From: Herbiconiux aconitum
Lineage (GTDB): Bacteria > Actinomycetota > Actinomycetes > Actinomycetales > Microbacteriaceae
Direction: 5' to 3'
NCBI RefSeq assembly: GCF_024979235.1
Contig: NZ_JANLCM010000001.1
Location: forward strand, 2,232,001-2,296,000
Length of the DNA stretch: 64,000 bases
In this document: one piece after another, positions 1 to 7,999 of the stretch
Numbering within the stretch: the first letter of the stretch is position 1
Layout of the letters: every line of letters begins with the position of its first letter
Made by a program: the position numbers and the translations under genes
Notes under the pieces: generated by a model
What the model saw: the letters and a program-made list of their open reading frames with translations, nothing else
What the model was told of the DNA's origin: nothing
Databases searched by the model: none

Positions 1-165
1 CGATTCGGCCCCTCGGGCGCGGATCATGTCGTGCGCGATCCGGTCGAGCGACAGGAGATTCATGCCGACGGCGACGCGAGACGCCAGCTCCGTCAGCACT
101 TCGGCGACGAAGGCGCCCGCCGGACGCATCTGCTCGATCTCGGCCGGTGTCTTGAGCTCGATCAT
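1..165 (-). CDS. map: Methionine aminopeptidase type I, N-terminal part (runs off the window)
   Basis: Fifty-five codons are visible on the minus strand, starting from the ATG at 165. They read MIELKTPAEIEQMRPAGAFV and continue with a segment like NLLSLDRIAHDMIRARGAES. This is the conserved N-terminal region of type I methionyl aminopeptidases, cytosolic metalloenzymes that remove the initiator methionine. The metal-binding residues lie beyond the window edge and cannot be checked. A GGAGAGG ribosome site precedes the start. It is divergent from the membrane protein gene at 260. Confidence 0.85.
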   Translation of the reverse strand, partial: MIELKTPAEIEQMRPAGAFVAEVLTELASRVAVGMNLLSLDRIAHDMIRARGAES

Positions 166-259
166 CGTGTTCCTCTCCCAGGGCATTTCATGGCGCCCAT
201 GAAGACCCTACCGACCGAAGTCTCAGCGAACATCCGGAGTCGCTGCATACTCTTGTCTG

Positions 260-766
260 GTGATCATCCGTCGGGCCTTCTTCTACTGGCAGTTCCCTGC
301 CGCGGTGATCCTGCCCGCGTGGATACTGGTGGGCTGGGGAGTGTTCGCTGCCACCGGCTGGCAGATCATCGGACTGATCGTCGGCGTCATGTTGCTCACG
401 GTCGCCATGCTGGCCACCGCGGGCCTGATCTTCGCCCGAAAAGATGTGCGCTCCGAACGCGCCGTCTCGTGGCTCGACGTGGGGCTGCTGACCGTGCTGC
501 ACGGGCTGATCGTGGCCGTGGGGTTCTTCACCCCGGTCACTGCCCTGCTCGGAACGCTGTCCGCAGTCGCGGTCATCGCGCTGTTCTGGTCGGGAATCAT
601 CCAACTGGTCGTCGAGACCCGGCGCCGAGTGCGCGCCACGCTGGCCGCCTTCGAGGCGCAGGCGCAGCAGGCCTCGCGCCTGCAGAGCCCGCCGCAGAAG
701 CCGCGGATGGATGGCGAGTACATCGTGATCGAGACGAGCGACCGCCCGATGCCGCCCCGGGTCTGA
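260..766 (+). CDS. Small integral membrane protein, unknown function
   Basis: A 168-residue protein beginning at a GTG (MIIRRAFFYWQF). Residues about 9-60 form two hydrophobic helices, and two more lie at about 72-115, so four membrane segments are likely. A charged tail with EAQAQQASRLQ follows in the cytoplasm. No catalytic motif is visible. It sits between map and rplS, divergent from the former. No clear ribosome site precedes the GTG, which suggests a near-leaderless transcript. The function is not recognised. Confidence 0.65.
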   Translation: MIIRRAFFYWQFPAAVILPAWILVGWGVFAATGWQIIGLIVGVMLLTVAMLATAGLIFARKDVRSERAVSWLDVGLLTVLHGLIVAVGFFTPVTALLGTLSAVAVIALFWSGIIQLVVETRRRVRATLAAFEAQAQQASRLQSPPQKPRMDGEYIVIETSDRPMPPRV

Positions 767-792
767 CCGGAATTCCGCAGATCTGCACCGCT

Positions 793-822
793 TTGCGCGG
801 CCCGCGTCATCTATGGCACAAT
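793..822 (+). promoter_or_regulatory. Candidate rplS promoter
   Basis: TTGCGC at 793-798 and CACAAT at 817-822 are separated by 18 bp and would give a leader of about 110 nt before rplS. Inference from spacing only; the -35 is weak. Confidence 0.35.
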
Positions 823-939
823 TGACCCTTGTGCCGCGGCCAGGCTCTGCCACAGGGGAGCCAGCATTTCTCAGGCACATCTTCTACTGAAACCGAAGCC
901 GTAGTCGACCTGTGGCGGGTACAGATTGCGAACACACTC

Positions 940-1287
940 ATGCATATCCTCGATTCCGTCGATGCGGCCTCGCTCCGCACCGACATCCCCGACTTCCGTG
1001 CCGGCGACACCGTCAAGGTGCACGTGAACATCATCGAAGGTACGCGTTCGCGTATCCAGATCTTCCAGGGCGTCGTGATCGCCCGTAAGAACGAGGGCGT
1101 GCGCGAGAGCTTCACCGTGCGCAAGGTCAGCTTCCAGGTCGGCGTCGAGCGTACCTTCCCGGTGCACTCCCCGGTCATCGACCACATCGAGGTCGTCACC
1201 CGCGGTGACGTCCGTCGCGCGAAGCTCTACTACCTCCGCAACCTCCGCGGCAAGAAGGCCAAGATCAAAGAGAAGCGCGACGCGTAG
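940..1287 (+). CDS. rplS: 50S ribosomal protein L19
   Basis: A 115-residue protein starting [19 protein letters not shown]. It has the typical L19 features [28 protein letters not shown] and the basic C-terminus [20 protein letters not shown]19 lies at the 30S-50S interface. The open frame extends upstream to 829, but those residues do not resemble L19, so the ATG at 940 is chosen although its ribosome site is weak. The length fits the family. Confidence 0.96.
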   Translation: MHILDSVDAASLRTDIPDFRAGDTVKVHVNIIEGTRSRIQIFQGVVIARKNEGVRESFTVRKVSFQVGVERTFPVHSPVIDHIEVVTRGDVRRAKLYYLRNLRGKKAKIKEKRDA

Positions 1288-1328
1288 TCTCCGAATTCGC
1301 TGCATGCCTCGCGCATGACGTCGATTAT

Positions 1329-1367
1329 CCTGAGCTCCCGACCACTACAGTGGTTCGGGAGCTCAGG
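1329..1367 (+). terminator. Long hairpin between rplS and lepB
   Basis: CCTGAGCTCCCGACCACT (1329-1346) pairs with 1349-1367, leaving one bulged T and a 2-nt loop. No T-run follows; instead GGCGGTTAA leads straight into the lepB ATG at 1375. It may end rplS transcripts or modulate lepB translation. Confidence 0.6.
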
Positions 1368-1374
1368 CGGTTAA

Positions 1375-2175
1375 ATGACAGAAACATCCCTGCCCTCGCG
1401 GGAAGAAGAAGCGGACGACCAGCGTCCGAGGCGATCCCGGAGCGCGTGGCTCTTCGTTCGCGACCTGCTGATCATCTTCTTGATCGCACTGCTCGCGTCC
1501 GTTCTCATCAAGACGTTCTTGGTGCGGTCGTTCTACATCCCCTCGGGGTCGATGGAGAACACTCTGCAGATCGACGATCGCATCCTGGTGAACCAGCTGG
1601 AGCCGAACGTGATGCCGCTCTCGCGCGGCGACGTCGTGGTGTTCAAAGACCCGGGCGGCTGGCTGCCGCCCACGGCCGAGCCCGACAAGAATCCCTTGGC
1701 CGCCGGCATCGACTGGGTGCTCGAAGGCGTGGGCCTCGCAGCCGACGACGCGAACGACCACCTGATCAAGCGCGTCATCGGCTTGCCGGGCGATCACGTC
1801 GTCTGCTGCAACGCGTTGGGGCAGATGTCGGTGAACGGCATTCCGCTCGACGAGACGGCCTATCTGAAGCTCCCGGATGGGGTCTCCGCCGTCTCGCAGG
1901 AGCCCTTCGACATCACAGTGCCCCCGGATTCGCTCTGGGTGATGGGCGACAACCGCTACAACTCGGCCGATTCCCGGTTCAATCAAGACAAACCGGGCAA
2001 CGGCTTCGTGCCTGAGGGCAATGTGGTGGGTCGCGCCATCCTCGTGACCTGGCCGGCCGATCACTGGACCTGGCTCGACAACTACGGCAACGTCTTCAGC
2101 GGAATTCCGGATGGGGCACCCGCCGAGGTGGGGGCTCCGACGTCCACGAGTGTGGGTGCGGGGCCCGACGAATGA
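1375..2175 (+). CDS. lepB: Signal peptidase I
   Basis: 266 residues. A charged cytoplasmic N-terminus precedes a single membrane helix (about 29-50), followed by the catalytic-serine box FYIPSGSMENTL with Ser59. The general-base lysine is Lys132 in HLIKRVIGLPGD, and the MGDNRYNSADSR box follows. These mark an S26A peptidase that cleaves secretory signal peptides outside the membrane. The stop overlaps the rnhB start (ATGA), so the two genes are translationally coupled. The start lies 8 nt after a strong hairpin. Confidence 0.96.
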   Translation: MTETSLPSREEEADDQRPRRSRSAWLFVRDLLIIFLIALLASVLIKTFLVRSFYIPSGSMENTLQIDDRILVNQLEPNVMPLSRGDVVVFKDPGGWLPPTAEPDKNPLAAGIDWVLEGVGLAADDANDHLIKRVIGLPGDHVVCCNALGQMSVNGIPLDETAYLKLPDGVSAVSQEPFDITVPPDSLWVMGDNRYNSADSRFNQDKPGNGFVPEGNVVGRAILVTWPADHWTWLDNYGNVFSGIPDGAPAEVGAPTSTSVGAGPDE

Positions 2176-3074
2176 CCCCCGTCGCCGACCCCACGCTGAA
2201 GTTCGAGCGAGAGATCGTCGGACTCGGTCGGCGGCGCAGGGCGGCACCGCGAGTCGTTGACGGTGGCCTCCCGATCGAGGTCGGGGGCGGGGTCGGGGTC
2301 GCCGATGTTGCGGATGTCGCTGCCGGGCCGCCGCACAGCGGACTCGTGATCGGCTGCGACGAGGTCGGCCGGGGTGCTCTCGCCGGACCGGTGGCCGTCG
2401 GACTGTGCCTCATCGACGTTCGGGCAACCCGGTCGGTGCCCAAGGGTCTGCGGGACTCGAAGATGCTGGCCGAGCCCCGCCGCGAAGAACTGGCACCGGT
2501 CGCCCGCGCCTGGGGTCTGGCGCACGCCGTGGGCTATGCCTCAGCGCTCGAGATCGACCGGATCGGCATCAGCGCGTGCCTCGGACTCGCCGGCGCTCGA
2601 GCACTCGAGGAGCTCGCCGCTGCGGGCATCGACGTGTCGTCGGCCACGATCATCCTGGACGGCCAGTGGGACTGGCTCACGCCGGCCGTGTCTCGACCGC
2701 TGACGGTCCGCACCAGGATCAAGGCCGACCGTGACTGCGCATCCGTCGCCGCCGCATCCGTCATCTCGAAGGTGGCGCGGGATCGCCTGATGATCGAGCA
2801 CGACGGCTCGTTCCCGCAGTACGGCTGGGTGCGCAACAAGGGGTATGCGAGCGAGGAGCACCGCGACGCGATCCTTTCGCACGGCCCGTCGGAGTTGCAT
2901 CGGCACACCTGGCTCAGCAAGATGATGGCCGCGCCGACGGAGGAGGCTTCGATCGCACTCGACGGTCTGGAAGGCGTCGAGGGTCTGGAGGCCGTCGATG
3001 GTCTCGGGCTCGAGGACCGTGTGCAGCTCGCTCGGGAGTCGCTCGGGGCGACGGCCGACGGATCCGCGGCCTAG
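2172..3074 (+). CDS. rnhB: Ribonuclease HII
   Basis: 300 residues. The hallmark GCDEVGRGALAGPV starts at residue 61, with the Asp63-Glu64 metal ligands; later elements include DSKMLAEPRREEL, KADRDCASVAAASVISKVARD and YGWVRNKGYAS. The enzyme cleaves the RNA strand of RNA-DNA hybrids. Between the N-terminal DPTLKFERE segment and the catalytic domain lies a Gly/Val-rich linker (about 24-57), and the C-terminus carries LDGLEGVEGLEAVDGLGLED. Both extensions look low-complexity. The start overlaps the lepB stop. Confidence 0.95.
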   Translation: MTPVADPTLKFEREIVGLGRRRRAAPRVVDGGLPIEVGGGVGVADVADVAAGPPHSGLVIGCDEVGRGALAGPVAVGLCLIDVRATRSVPKGLRDSKMLAEPRREELAPVARAWGLAHAVGYASALEIDRIGISACLGLAGARALEELAAAGIDVSSATIILDGQWDWLTPAVSRPLTVRTRIKADRDCASVAAASVISKVARDRLMIEHDGSFPQYGWVRNKGYASEEHRDAILSHGPSELHRHTWLSKMMAAPTEEASIALDGLEGVEGLEAVDGLGLEDRVQLARESLGATADGSAA

Positions 3075-3086
3075 ACTGGAGCCACG

Positions 3087-3410
3087 ATGGACGACGACGA
3101 ATTCGAAGACTACGACCGAGAGGTCGAGTTGGCGCTCTACCGCGAGTATCGCGACGTGGTTTCGCAGTTCAAGTACGTGATCGAGACGGAGCGCCGGTTC
3201 TACCTCGCCAATGAGGTCGAACTGGCTCGCCGCGACACCGAGCACGACTTCTACTTCGAGCTCACCATGAACGACGTCTGGGTGTGGGACGTCTATCGTT
3301 CCGACCGCTTCGTGAAGTCGGTGCGCGTGCTGACCTTCAAAGACGTCAATGTCGAAGAGCTCTCGAGCAAAGACTTCGAACTGCCCAAGGAACTCGCGCT
3401 CGACGAGTAG
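3087..3410 (+). CDS. DUF2469 family acidic protein
   Basis: 107 residues beginning MDDDEFEDYDREVELALYRE. It is rich in acidic and aromatic residues (FYFELTMNDVWVWDVYRSDRF) and has no membrane segment. It matches the short actinobacterial DUF2469 family, which is typically found between rnhB and yraN as here. Biochemical function is unknown. The gene follows rnhB by 12 bp, probably in the same transcript. Confidence 0.9.
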   Translation: MDDDEFEDYDREVELALYREYRDVVSQFKYVIETERRFYLANEVELARRDTEHDFYFELTMNDVWVWDVYRSDRFVKSVRVLTFKDVNVEELSSKDFELPKELALDE

Positions 3411-3530
3411 GGATCTCCCTTCGCCCCTCCACTCCTGCACATCTTCGGGGTGAGTGGGTAGCCGTCCCCAGTTTTCGTCCACTCGATCTTCCGCTCCTCC
3501 TGCCTCGGCACTCTTGTCGCGGAGGTAGTG

Positions 3531-3890
3531 ATGAAGGCGAAAGATGAATTGGGCCGGCGCGGCGAGGAGTTCGCGGCGAGCACCCTGGAGAAGTCGGGGT
3601 TCCGGCTGGTGGCGCGCAATTGGCGCTGCCCGGTGGGCGAGATCGACATCGTGGCCTACGACGGGCCGGTGCTCGTGGTCGTCGAGGTGAAGACGCGAAC
3701 ATCGGATGCGTTCGGTCATCCATTCGAGGCCATCACACCCGCGAAGCTCCGACGCCTTCACCTGCTCGCCTCGGCTTGGCTGGCCGAACACCCGGGGAGG
3801 CGACATCCGGAGTGCCGGGTCGACGTGGTGGGAATCCTGTGGCCCGGGTACGGCGAGCCGAGCATCCAGCATCTGCGGGGTGTGTCCTGA
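3531..3890 (+). CDS. yraN: YraN / UPF0102 family putative nuclease
   Basis: 119 residues. The motif run GRRGEEFAASTLEKSGF, GEIDIVAYDG and VVVEVKTR places the Glu, Asp and Glu-x-Lys residues of the restriction-endonuclease-like fold shared with Holliday junction resolvases. The cellular role is not established. A GTG at 3528 lies too near the GGAGG ribosome site, so the ATG at 3531 is chosen. The stop overlaps the comM start as TGATG. Confidence 0.9.
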   Translation: MKAKDELGRRGEEFAASTLEKSGFRLVARNWRCPVGEIDIVAYDGPVLVVVEVKTRTSDAFGHPFEAITPAKLRRLHLLASAWLAEHPGRRHPECRVDVVGILWPGYGEPSIQHLRGVS

Positions 3891-5422
3891 TGGTGGCGCG
3901 CACACTCTCGGTGGCGCTGCTCGGAATGACGGGCGCCGTGGTCGAAGTCGAAGCGCACATCGCCAACCAGATCCCGGGTTTCCAGTTGATCGGGCTGCCC
4001 GATGCGGCGCTCTCCGACGCGAAAGACCGCGTGCGCGCGGCGGCGGCGAACAACGGATGCCCATTGCCGGCCAAGAAGATCGTCGTGAACCTCTCCCCGG
4101 CCTCCTTGCCGAAACAAGGCTCCACCTACGACCTGGCCATCGCTGTCGCCGTATTGGCGGCAGAGGGCGGTATCGCGGTCGACGCGATCTCCTCCGTGGT
4201 GCACCTGGGGGAGCTGAGCCTCGATGGGCGGGTGCGGCCGATGCAGGGTCTTCTGCCCGCCATGGTCGCGGCTCGGGCAGCCGGCTTTCGGCGATTCGTC
4301 GTGCCGAGGGGCAACGAAGACGAGGCCATGCTCGTGCCCGACGTCGAGGTGATGACGGTGGCGTCGCTGCGCGAGGCGCTGATCCGCCATGGGGCCGACC
4401 TCGAACCGAACCCGGTGGAGACGATCCGGCAGATCGCGCTGTCGCCACCTGCTCCTTCCGCAGGCGACCTGGCCGACGTGGTGGGCAATCCCGATGCGGT
4501 CGAGGCGCTGGTGGTCGCGGCGGCCGGCGGCCATCACCTGATGATGCTCGGGCCGCCCGGAGCCGGCAAGACGATGCTGGCGGAGCGCCTGCCGGGTCTT
4601 CTGCCCGACCTCGACGCCGAGCAATCGCTCGTCGTCACCTCGTTGTCGTCACTCTCGGGCCGCCCGGTCAACGGTCTGCTGACGCGGCCGCCGCTCGAGA
4701 GCCCGCACCACACGTCGTCGGCAGCGGCGCTGGTGGGTGGTGGATCGAAGGTCATCCGTCCCGGTGCCGCCGCGCGGGCTGCGCACGGGATCCTCTTTCT
4801 CGACGAAGCGCCGGAGTTCCCGACCGCCGTGCTCGACGCGCTGCGTCAGCCGCTGGAGTCCGGAAGCATCACCATCCATCGCGCGGCGGCCGTCGCCCAC
4901 TTTCCTGGAAGGTTTCAGCTCGTGCTCGCTGCAAACCCGTGCCCGTGCGGTCAGTTCGGAACGTCAGACATCCCGTGCACCTGCACACCCATCATGCGCC
5001 GGCGCTACCTGTCGCGGATGTCGGGCCCTCTCCTCGACCGGGTCGACCTGCAGCTGCGGGTGAAGCGCGTCACGACCTCGGCGGTCCGGCTGATGAGCGA
5101 CGAAGGATCGCGCGTGTCCACTCGCACCGCACGGTTGCGGGTGGAACAGGCCAGGGCCGTCGCGCGGGAGCGCCTCGCCGGCACTGTTTGGAAGACGAAC
5201 GCCGAGGTGCCGGGCTCGTGGTTCCGTTCGGGGGAGCGGCGGCTCCCCATCGGTGCCACAGCCGCGATCGATCGCGCGCTCGAGCGCGGAAGCCTGACGA
5301 TGCGCGGGTACGACCGCGTGCTCCGGGTCGCGTGGACCATCGCGGATCTCGAGGGGGCATCAACGCCCACGAGCGACCACGTGGGCTGGGCTCTCTTTCT
5401 GCGGAAGTCGGTGGCGTCGTGA
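3890..5422 (+). CDS. comM: ComM-like Mg-chelatase-related AAA+ ATPase
   Basis: 510 residues. The N-terminal half (MVARTLSVALLGMTG) contains a Lon-protease-like S5/S9 fold. The Walker A motif is GPPGAGKTMLAERLPG (near residue 222), the Walker B motif is GILFLDEAPEF, and a cysteine cluster ANPCPCGQFGT...CTCTP follows. ComM is a hexameric branch-migration helicase that extends integration of transforming DNA in well-studied competent bacteria. The ATG overlaps the yraN stop and the stop overlaps the dprA GTG, making a tight recombination operon. Confidence 0.93.
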   Translation: MVARTLSVALLGMTGAVVEVEAHIANQIPGFQLIGLPDAALSDAKDRVRAAAANNGCPLPAKKIVVNLSPASLPKQGSTYDLAIAVAVLAAEGGIAVDAISSVVHLGELSLDGRVRPMQGLLPAMVAARAAGFRRFVVPRGNEDEAMLVPDVEVMTVASLREALIRHGADLEPNPVETIRQIALSPPAPSAGDLADVVGNPDAVEALVVAAAGGHHLMMLGPPGAGKTMLAERLPGLLPDLDAEQSLVVTSLSSLSGRPVNGLLTRPPLESPHHTSSAAALVGGGSKVIRPGAAARAAHGILFLDEAPEFPTAVLDALRQPLESGSITIHRAAAVAHFPGRFQLVLAANPCPCGQFGTSDIPCTCTPIMRRRYLSRMSGPLLDRVDLQLRVKRVTTSAVRLMSDEGSRVSTRTARLRVEQARAVARERLAGTVWKTNAEVPGSWFRSGERRLPIGATAAIDRALERGSLTMRGYDRVLRVAWTIADLEGASTPTSDHVGWALFLRKSVAS

Positions 5423-6285
5423 GGGTGCATCACCTGGAACGGCCGCTCGTGCGGTCGCTCGTCGAAGCGGTGAGCCGAGGGTCCGCGGATCTGCCCGGTC
5501 GCGCTGCGGCCCGTGAGGCGCCGACTCACGCCGCTTCGGAAGAGCGGGGGATCCCTGAGCTCGACGACGCAACGGTCGCGCGCATCTTCGCCACCGCCAC
5601 GTGGTCGGCGCTCGTCGAGCCCGGAGATGCCGTGGCCGGTCTCCTTGTGGGTTCGATCGGCGCCGACCGGGCGCTGTCGATGCTCATCGAAGGGCGCTCG
5701 CCGCAGGACTGGCTCGCCGCCTGCGCGGAAGTGGACTCATCGTTCGAGCTCGGTGTCGGCGACGTCGTCGCAGCCTGTGAGCGTTGGCGACCGAGACTGT
5801 CGTCGAAGCTGGTGGTCGCGGCTCTGCGATCGGCGATCCAGTGCCGAACCCGCTTCGTCACGCCGGCCGATCCCGCCTGGCCCGGGTCGCTCGAGGTGCT
5901 GGGAGAGCACGCCCCGATCGGTCTCTGGGTGCGCGGCGATGTCGCGGCACTCGATCGCCCTGGTGGTGCGATCGCGATCGTCGGGTCCCGCGACGCCACG
6001 AACTACGGCGAACATGTGGCGATGGACCTGGCCTCCGGTCTGAGTGATCGCGGTTTCGCCATCGTCTCCGGCGCCGCGTATGGAATCGACGGCATGGCGC
6101 ATCGCGCCTGCCTCGCGAGTCGCGGCACCACGATCGCGTTCCTCGCCGGTGGTGTCGACCGCTTGTACCCGGCGGCGCACCACGACCTGCTGCTGCGTGT
6201 CGCATCCTCCGGGGCGATCGTGTCCGAGCTCCCGTGCGGGTCGTCGCCCACGAAGTGGCGCTTTCTGCAGCGCAATTGCAAATAA
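5419..6285 (+). pseudogene. dprA: dprA 5' part, interrupted by the integrated element
   Basis: From the GTG at 5419 the frame encodes a DprA/Smf N-terminal helical region and most of the Rossmann domain (AIVGSRDATNYGEHVA, VSGAAYGIDGMAH, AFLAGGVDRLYPAAH, SELPCGSSPTKWRFLQRN). After LQRN, at 6276, the frame leaves dprA and stops within three codons (CK then TAA). The product is 288 residues and lacks the rest of the Rossmann domain and the C-terminal winged helix. DprA loads RecA onto incoming single-stranded DNA in transformation. The missing half is intact at 16706-17188. A truncated protein may be made, but normal function is unlikely. Confidence 0.95.
6265..6276 (+). other. attL core of the element
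   Basis: CTGCAGCGCAAT, identical to the copy at 16694-16705. It encodes LQRN of the DprA motif FLQRNRLIAA. Flanking bases differ on either side (T before and T after here; A before and C after at attR), so 12 bp is the full identity. Confidence 0.9.
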
Positions 6286-6321
6286 GTGCGTGAGAGTCGC
6301 TCGCTTGGCGAGTCGCGTAGT

Positions 6322-6337
6322 TCGAAGATATGTTCGA
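6322..6337 (+). promoter_or_regulatory. Candidate LexA (SOS) box
   Basis: TCGAAGATATGTTCGA matches the actinobacterial SOS operator TCGAAC-N4-GTTCGA except for one base (G for C at position 6). It ends 3 bp before the ATG at 6341, where bound LexA would block initiation. Confidence 0.75.
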
Positions 6338-6340
6338 ATC

Positions 6341-6649
6341 ATGGGGCAGAATCGCCGCTACGGATCGGATCTCACCGACGCCGCCGTCACCGAGGCGGTC
6401 ACGCGGCCGATGCCCATCTCGCTCTCAGAGGCGGAGCGTGGCGCCGGCGCGGTGCGCGAGGCGGAGGAGCCGCCCGAGGTCGAGGCGTGGGTGCGGTTCC
6501 CGGAGACGCCGGTGCGGGTGCGTGGCCGTGCCGTGGCGTGGACCGACCGAGCCTTCTGGGTCGAGTTCGAGATGCGCAGCGGTGCGACCCATCGGGTCTG
6601 GGTGTGGGCGTCGGCGGTGACGGGCGTGCCGACCGGGCGAAGTCAGTGA
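6341..6649 (+). CDS. Small protein directly behind an SOS box, unknown function
   Basis: 102 residues starting MGQNRRYGSDLTDAAVTEAV, continuing with MPISLSEAERGAG and a C-terminal half WVRFPETPVRVRGRAVAWTDRAFWVEFEM that looks like a small beta barrel. Composition is GC-rich. It is the first gene inside the left end. The start is chosen because the SOS box abuts it and no ribosome site is seen, consistent with a near-leaderless transcript. In the excised circle it would be divergent from the integrase. It could act in the DNA-damage response or in excision; the family is not identified. Confidence 0.7.
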   Translation: MGQNRRYGSDLTDAAVTEAVTRPMPISLSEAERGAGAVREAEEPPEVEAWVRFPETPVRVRGRAVAWTDRAFWVEFEMRSGATHRVWVWASAVTGVPTGRSQ

Positions 6650-6695
6650 GGCATGGCGTGCCGGAGTGGGCGAAGGGGCTTGGTAGGTTGGCGCC

Positions 6696-7325
6696 ATGTA
6701 CGCTGACATCGTCGCTTCTTTGGCCTTCGCGCTCGCCTTATTCTCCCTAGGGTGGCAGTTGGTCAGGGTGGCTCGGTGGGATAGGCCAGTTCTCTCGGTC
6801 TCGGGTCTCATGCGGGACACAGGCGAAATAAACGTCAGCACAGGGCGGGTGACCTCTACGGGTTGGGAACTCGAGATGATCGTCACGAACGTCGGGGATG
6901 CGTCAACCCAGATCGTCGACGCCTACTGGGAACTCGCCCAGCCTGACGGTAGCGAGCTGCGCGTGCGCCGCTCGGACGCGCCGGGCGGAATCATCGAGGT
7001 GGCAACCGAACCGGGATACCTCGTCCTGGACGGCGTCCGTGATCCGGCGGTGCCGTACTCGATAGGGCGAAATGGTCATGTGCAGTGGGTCTTCACTCGC
7101 GGGGTCGACACCAGCCCGGCGATCGCGCACTTTGACCGTGGACGCCCGGTCGTCGAATATGTGACACGGGTCAGGCGGCGAAAAGGAAAGAGCAGCACTG
7201 TAACGGCGGTCGGAGATTGGCAGACGCGCTCGCTGGTGCCCAGTTGGAGCGCAGCCGAGGGTCGTTCCGGCGCCGATGAACCTAGGCGAGCGTCAGTTCC
7301 CGGCGCCGATGCCTCCATCGATTAG
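6696..7325 (+). CDS. Membrane-anchored protein with beta-rich exposed domain, unknown
   Basis: 209 residues. One N-terminal hydrophobic helix (about 3-25, YADIVASLAFALALFSLGW) is followed by a soluble domain with many beta-prone stretches (WELEMIVTNVGDASTQIVDAYWEL) and a basic run RRRKGKSS near residue 163. No catalytic motif is seen. GC content drops compared with the flanking chromosome. The last 33 bp overlap the convergent 47-codon gene at 7293-7436. It could be a cell-surface or exclusion-type factor, but nothing specific supports that. Confidence 0.55.
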   Translation: MYADIVASLAFALALFSLGWQLVRVARWDRPVLSVSGLMRDTGEINVSTGRVTSTGWELEMIVTNVGDASTQIVDAYWELAQPDGSELRVRRSDAPGGIIEVATEPGYLVLDGVRDPAVPYSIGRNGHVQWVFTRGVDTSPAIAHFDRGRPVVEYVTRVRRRKGKSSTVTAVGDWQTRSLVPSWSAAEGRSGADEPRRASVPGADASID

Positions 7326-7436
7326 CAGTCTGTGCGCGGCGACTGTGTCGACGAGGCGTGCAAACTCGACCTCGTCGATGGCGTCGCCCACCACGGCATA
7401 AAGGTCGCTGGCGATGGACTGCAATACGTCACTCAT
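7293..7436 (-). CDS. 47-residue acidic protein, divergent from the RHH gene
   Basis: MSDVLQSIASDLYAVVGDAIDEVEF followed by ARLVDTVAAHRLLIDGG, 47 residues. The peptide is predicted helical and acidic. A GGGGG run lies 7 nt upstream of the ATG. It shares the intergenic region holding the 28-bp palindrome with the ribbon-helix-helix gene at 7507. A small partner of a toxin-antitoxin-like or regulatory pair is possible; no homology is claimed. Confidence 0.5.
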   Translation of the reverse strand: MSDVLQSIASDLYAVVGDAIDEVEFARLVDTVAAHRLLIDGGIGAGN

Positions 7437-7463
7437 TCTTGCCCCCTGGTAGTTGAGGAAACT

Positions 7464-7491
7464 GTAACACGGAAACTAGTTTTCGTGTTAC
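7464..7491. promoter_or_regulatory. 28-bp near-perfect palindromic operator
   Basis: GTAACACGGAAACT at 7464-7477 is followed by its inverted copy at 7478-7491 with one mismatched pair. It lies centrally between the divergent starts at 7436 and 7507, the usual position of a self-regulating repressor operator. Confidence 0.75.
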
Positions 7492-7506
7492 GGATATACT
7501 GAGGCT

Positions 7507-7764
7507 GTGAAGCACGCAGGAGGGCGCCCCAAGTCTGTCGACCCGACGTTGACGCGAACGCGAAGTGTGCGCTTCACGCCCGAGGAGGATGCTCTCGTCG
7601 AGGCTGCCGCAGATCGCGACGAGATGGCGCCGTCGACCTGGATACGCGAGCAGGCGCTCACCGCTGCCCGTCTGGGTGCCCAAACGCAGAAAAGCCCGGC
7701 GCGTCCTCTCGACACCGAGTTTGGCCACGGCGCCGCGGAAAACAGACAATCCTGTCACAGCTGA
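7507..7764 (+). CDS. Ribbon-helix-helix (Arc/MetJ-type) DNA-binding protein
   Basis: 85 residues. GRPKSVDPTLTRTRSVRFTP gives the N-terminal strand and EEDALVEAAADRDEMAPSTW plus IREQALTAA the two helices of a ribbon-helix-helix fold, as in antitoxins, MobC-type relaxosome proteins and small repressors. The C-terminal 30 residues are polar and may be disordered. The palindrome immediately upstream is its probable operator. No toxin or relaxase gene adjoins it, so a repressor role on the element is the simplest reading. Confidence 0.7.
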   Translation: MKHAGGRPKSVDPTLTRTRSVRFTPEEDALVEAAADRDEMAPSTWIREQALTAARLGAQTQKSPARPLDTEFGHGAAENRQSCHS

Positions 7765-7999
7765 GTCACACAGATTTGCATTGACTCACGGCGTGTCGCG
7801 ACCCAGAGGCCCCAGTTGACTGGGAGGCTGATTGCAGGAACACAGAAAGCCCGAAGTGCGGGCTCTCGCCGTGACTCGGGCTTCCTGATGAATCGCTTTA
7901 GACGGAGATTCACCATCAGGATAGGCCGCGCGTGCGCAAGATGCGAATGACACGCGGGGCCGTACGGGGAAGCGGCGGGACGTTCCGAGGAGAACAAGA
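7765..7999 (+). terminator. Intergenic region with two consecutive hairpins
   Basis: No gene is seen in these 235 bp. AAGCCCGA (7847-7854) pairs with TCGGGCTT (7876-7883). A second stem, CCTGATGAATC from 7884, pairs with sequence ending ATCAGG at about 7921. They probably end the RHH gene transcript; a small structured RNA is also possible. Confidence 0.45.

Noticed and set aside
2541..4448. A 635-codon minus-strand open frame across rnhB, DUF2469, yraN and comM.
   Set aside because: It is antisense to four recognisable genes, is Arg/Pro-rich and shows no domain; a GC-rich shadow frame.
6265..6276. tRNA-gene attachment site.
   Set aside because: The core lies in dprA codons; no tRNA-like structure is seen at either end or elsewhere in the window.
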